DNA from: an uncultured Pseudomonadaceae bacterium
GTDB taxonomy: Bacteria > Pseudomonadota > Gammaproteobacteria > Pseudomonadales > Pseudomonadaceae
Reading direction: 5' to 3'
DNA: 7,793 bases
Assembly (NCBI GenBank): GCA_947630465.1
Contig: CANRHT010000091.1
Coordinates: 1-7,793, forward strand
Shown here: positions 6,318 to 7,793 of the stretch, one piece after another
How positions within the stretch are numbered: the stretch's first letter is position 1
Layout of the letters: each line of letters opens with the position of its first letter
Notes under the pieces: generated by a model
The model's database searches: none
Seen by the model: only the letters and a program-made list of their open reading frames with translations
What the model was told of the DNA's origin: nothing
Made by a program: the position numbers and the translations under genes

Positions 6318-7688
6318 ATGTTGACAGCATGGCAGATTCAAAATTTTAAAGCGTGGCAAGACAGCGGCACCATTCAATTAGCGCCTCTCACGGTGTTTTT
6401 TGGTGAGAATAACGTCGGTAAAAGCAGTCTGGGTCAGTTGCTGTTGACGCTTAAGCAAAGTGCCATGTCTCAGTCAGTGCAGCAGCCGTTGAATTTTGGT
6501 GATGCGCACAGCTTGATTAATTTAGGCTCTTTTGCGCAGAACCTGCATCATGCCCAAGTGGATCAGCCGCTGCAGTTTACTTTGCAGTGGCGTTTGCCGG
6601 AGACGCTGGAGCTGCATGATGTGATTGAACATACGCCACTGCAGATCGATGCACTGCGTTTGCAGGTGAGCGTGTTGGCCGATGACAATCTGCAACCTTG
6701 TGTGCAGAGCATCTGTTACCGCGCTGATCTAGCGTCGCAGGAGCAGTTGCGTGTCAGCTATTGCAGCAGTCAGCCGGATCAATTGCAGGTGCAAGTGAAG
6801 TCGCCACAGGTGCTGAACTACAGCATTGCTTTAGCCGATATGCACAGCCCTGAGCGTTTTTATCAATTTCCAGCCACGCAAGGCGCAGAGCTGTCTTTTT
6901 TGCAGGCGCTTGCTGAACAAACAGAAGCCATTTTAACTGACTTTCAGGCCTTAGCAGCGCTGCGAGTAGCACCGCAGCGCCATTATCCATGGGCCGGCGA
7001 GGTGCCAGATAATGTTGGGCGTGCCGGTGAAACGGCCGTAGCAGCCATCTTGGCGGCAACCGCACAAGAGCGCACTCTGCAATTTGCGCCGCAGCACGCT
7101 GAGTTGCCTTTTGCCCAAGGCATTGCCTACTGGTTGCAGCAGATGGGGGTTGCCAGTGAGTTTTCGATTCAGCCGGTGCCCGGTGTCAGTGATCAGTATC
7201 AAGCACTGTTAAAAAATCATGCGGCTGCTGCTGAAGTGAATTTAGCGGATTTAGGGTTTGGCGTCTCACAGTTATTACCGGTGATTGTGCAGGCGTTTTA
7301 TGCGCAGCCCAATTCGACCGTCTGGCTAGAGCAGCCTGAGATTCATTTGCACTCGCTGGTGCAAGCAGGCTTGGCCGATATGCTGATTGCCGCCGCCCAA
7401 GCCACAGAAAATGGACACGCACGCAATGTACAGTTGGTTGTCGAGAGTCATTCTGAACATTTCCTCAATCGCTTACAGCGGCGCATCGCTGAAGGTGTGA
7501 TCAGTCACACCGACGTAGCCTTGTATTTCTGCAGCCGCTCAGAATCGCAGGTGCAGGTTGAGCGCCTAGAAGTGGATACTTATGGCGAGATTGCCAATTG
7601 GCCGGAGAATTTATTTGGTGATGAAATGACCGATATCGCCGCACGCGCGATGGCCGCCGTGCAGCGTAAACGTCAGCAGAATAATTAG
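6318..7688 (+). CDS. AAA family ATPase, RecF/OLD-like, with DUF3696-type C-terminus
   Basis: The 456-residue protein is a split ABC/SMC-like ATPase. The N-terminus WQIQNFKAWQDSGTIQLAPL (5-24) is the typical first strands, followed by the P-loop GENNVGKSS (29-37). A long middle insert (about 50-300) is poorly conserved. The C-terminal half restores the ATPase: signature-like DLGFGVSQLLPVIVQ (311-325), Walker B VWLEQPEIHLHS (335-346) and the H-loop region VVESHSEHFLNRLQRR (374-389). The end, DTYGEIANWPENLFGDEM (420-437), is typical of DUF3696. Walker B ends HLHS where HLHP is usual. There is no membrane segment. A strong AAAAAGGAG lies at 6299-6306 with a rather long 11-base spacing to the ATG. 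A PIN-like gene follows after 10 bases. Known relatives act in DNA repair, in phage defence with a nuclease partner, or are uncharacterised; the role here is inferred only from this pairing. Confidence 0.87.
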   Translation: MLTAWQIQNFKAWQDSGTIQLAPLTVFFGENNVGKSSLGQLLLTLKQSAMSQSVQQPLNFGDAHSLINLGSFAQNLHHAQVDQPLQFTLQWRLPETLELHDVIEHTPLQIDALRLQVSVLADDNLQPCVQSICYRADLASQEQLRVSYCSSQPDQLQVQVKSPQVLNYSIALADMHSPERFYQFPATQGAELSFLQALAEQTEAILTDFQALAALRVAPQRHYPWAGEVPDNVGRAGETAVAAILAATAQERTLQFAPQHAELPFAQGIAYWLQQMGVASEFSIQPVPGVSDQYQALLKNHAAAAEVNLADLGFGVSQLLPVIVQAFYAQPNSTVWLEQPEIHLHSLVQAGLADMLIAAAQATENGHARNVQLVVESHSEHFLNRLQRRIAEGVISHTDVALYFCSRSESQVQVERLEVDTYGEIANWPENLFGDEMTDIAARAMAAVQRKRQQNN

Positions 7689-7698
7689 GGCTGTGGCT

Positions 7699-7793
7699 AT
7701 GCGTAAAGTGGTGATTGATACCAATGTCTTGTTAGTGGCCAATCAGCAGCACTCTGAGATGTCGGCGGAGTGCGTGGCCAACGGCCAGGAGTT
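7699..7793 (+). CDS. PIN-domain-like protein, 5' part only
   Basis: Thirty-one complete codons are visible before the window ends. The start, MRKVVIDTNVLLVANQQHSE, is the classic first strand and turn of a PIN domain, with Asp7 as the first metal-binding acidic residue followed by Thr8 and Asn9. PIN domains are Mg2+-dependent ribonucleases or DNases, common in VapC toxins and in effector proteins. The remaining acidic catalytic residues lie beyond the window, so activity cannot be judged. The ATG follows the ATPase stop by 10 bases, with TTAGGG at 7685-7690 as a possible ribosome binding site overlapping that stop. The two genes are very probably co-transcribed and perhaps translationally coupled. 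No antitoxin-like small gene precedes it; the large ATPase occupies that place. Confidence 0.7.
   Translation, partial: MRKVVIDTNVLLVANQQHSEMSAECVANGQE

Noticed and set aside
1..7793. CRISPR array, insertion sequence, tRNA or attachment site
   Set aside because: No regularly spaced repeats, transposase-like frames, cloverleaf sequences or matching direct repeats at gene borders were seen by eye.

Overview
The window looks like chromosomal DNA from a gammaproteobacterium of the Pseudomonas group with moderate G+C, around half by eye and lower than in typical Pseudomonas. This rests on the arc order (transporter, arcA, arcB, arcC), on proteins that resemble remembered Pseudomonas homologues, and on a VF530-family gene. 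The genus is inference; no rRNA or other marker gene is present.

Positions 1-3366 hold the arginine deiminase pathway on the plus strand: the 3' end of a probable arcD, then arcA (166-1395), arcB (1442-2440) and arcC (2446-3366). Arginine enters by arginine/ornithine exchange and is deiminated to citrulline. Citrulline is split to ornithine and carbamoyl phosphate, and carbamate kinase recovers ATP. The three enzymes keep their key motifs. Two oddities stand out: the arcD end seems to need a frame change, and ArcB has Gln where the P. aeruginosa catabolic enzyme has the regulatory Glu105. An inverted repeat at 3375-3404 separates arcC from the convergent operon.

Positions 3408-4758 hold a compact minus-strand operon: pnuC (nicotinamide riboside uptake), a NadR-type ribosylnicotinamide kinase and a small VF530-family gene. 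Each adjacent pair overlaps by 4 bases. The first two genes make a nicotinamide riboside salvage route to NMN; the role of the third is unknown.

Positions 4759-4959 are a divergent intergenic region with an imperfect palindrome. On the plus strand follow an NhaC-superfamily Na+/H+ antiporter-like membrane protein (4960-6279), a RecF/OLD-like AAA ATPase with a DUF3696-type C-terminus (6318-7688), and the first 31 codons of a PIN-domain-like gene (7699 onward, cut by the window edge). The ATPase/PIN pair is the best candidate here for an unusual system, because the arrangement resembles known ATPase-plus-nuclease defence modules. I saw no mobile element, CRISPR array or RNA gene, and no gene-free stretch longer than about 200 bases.
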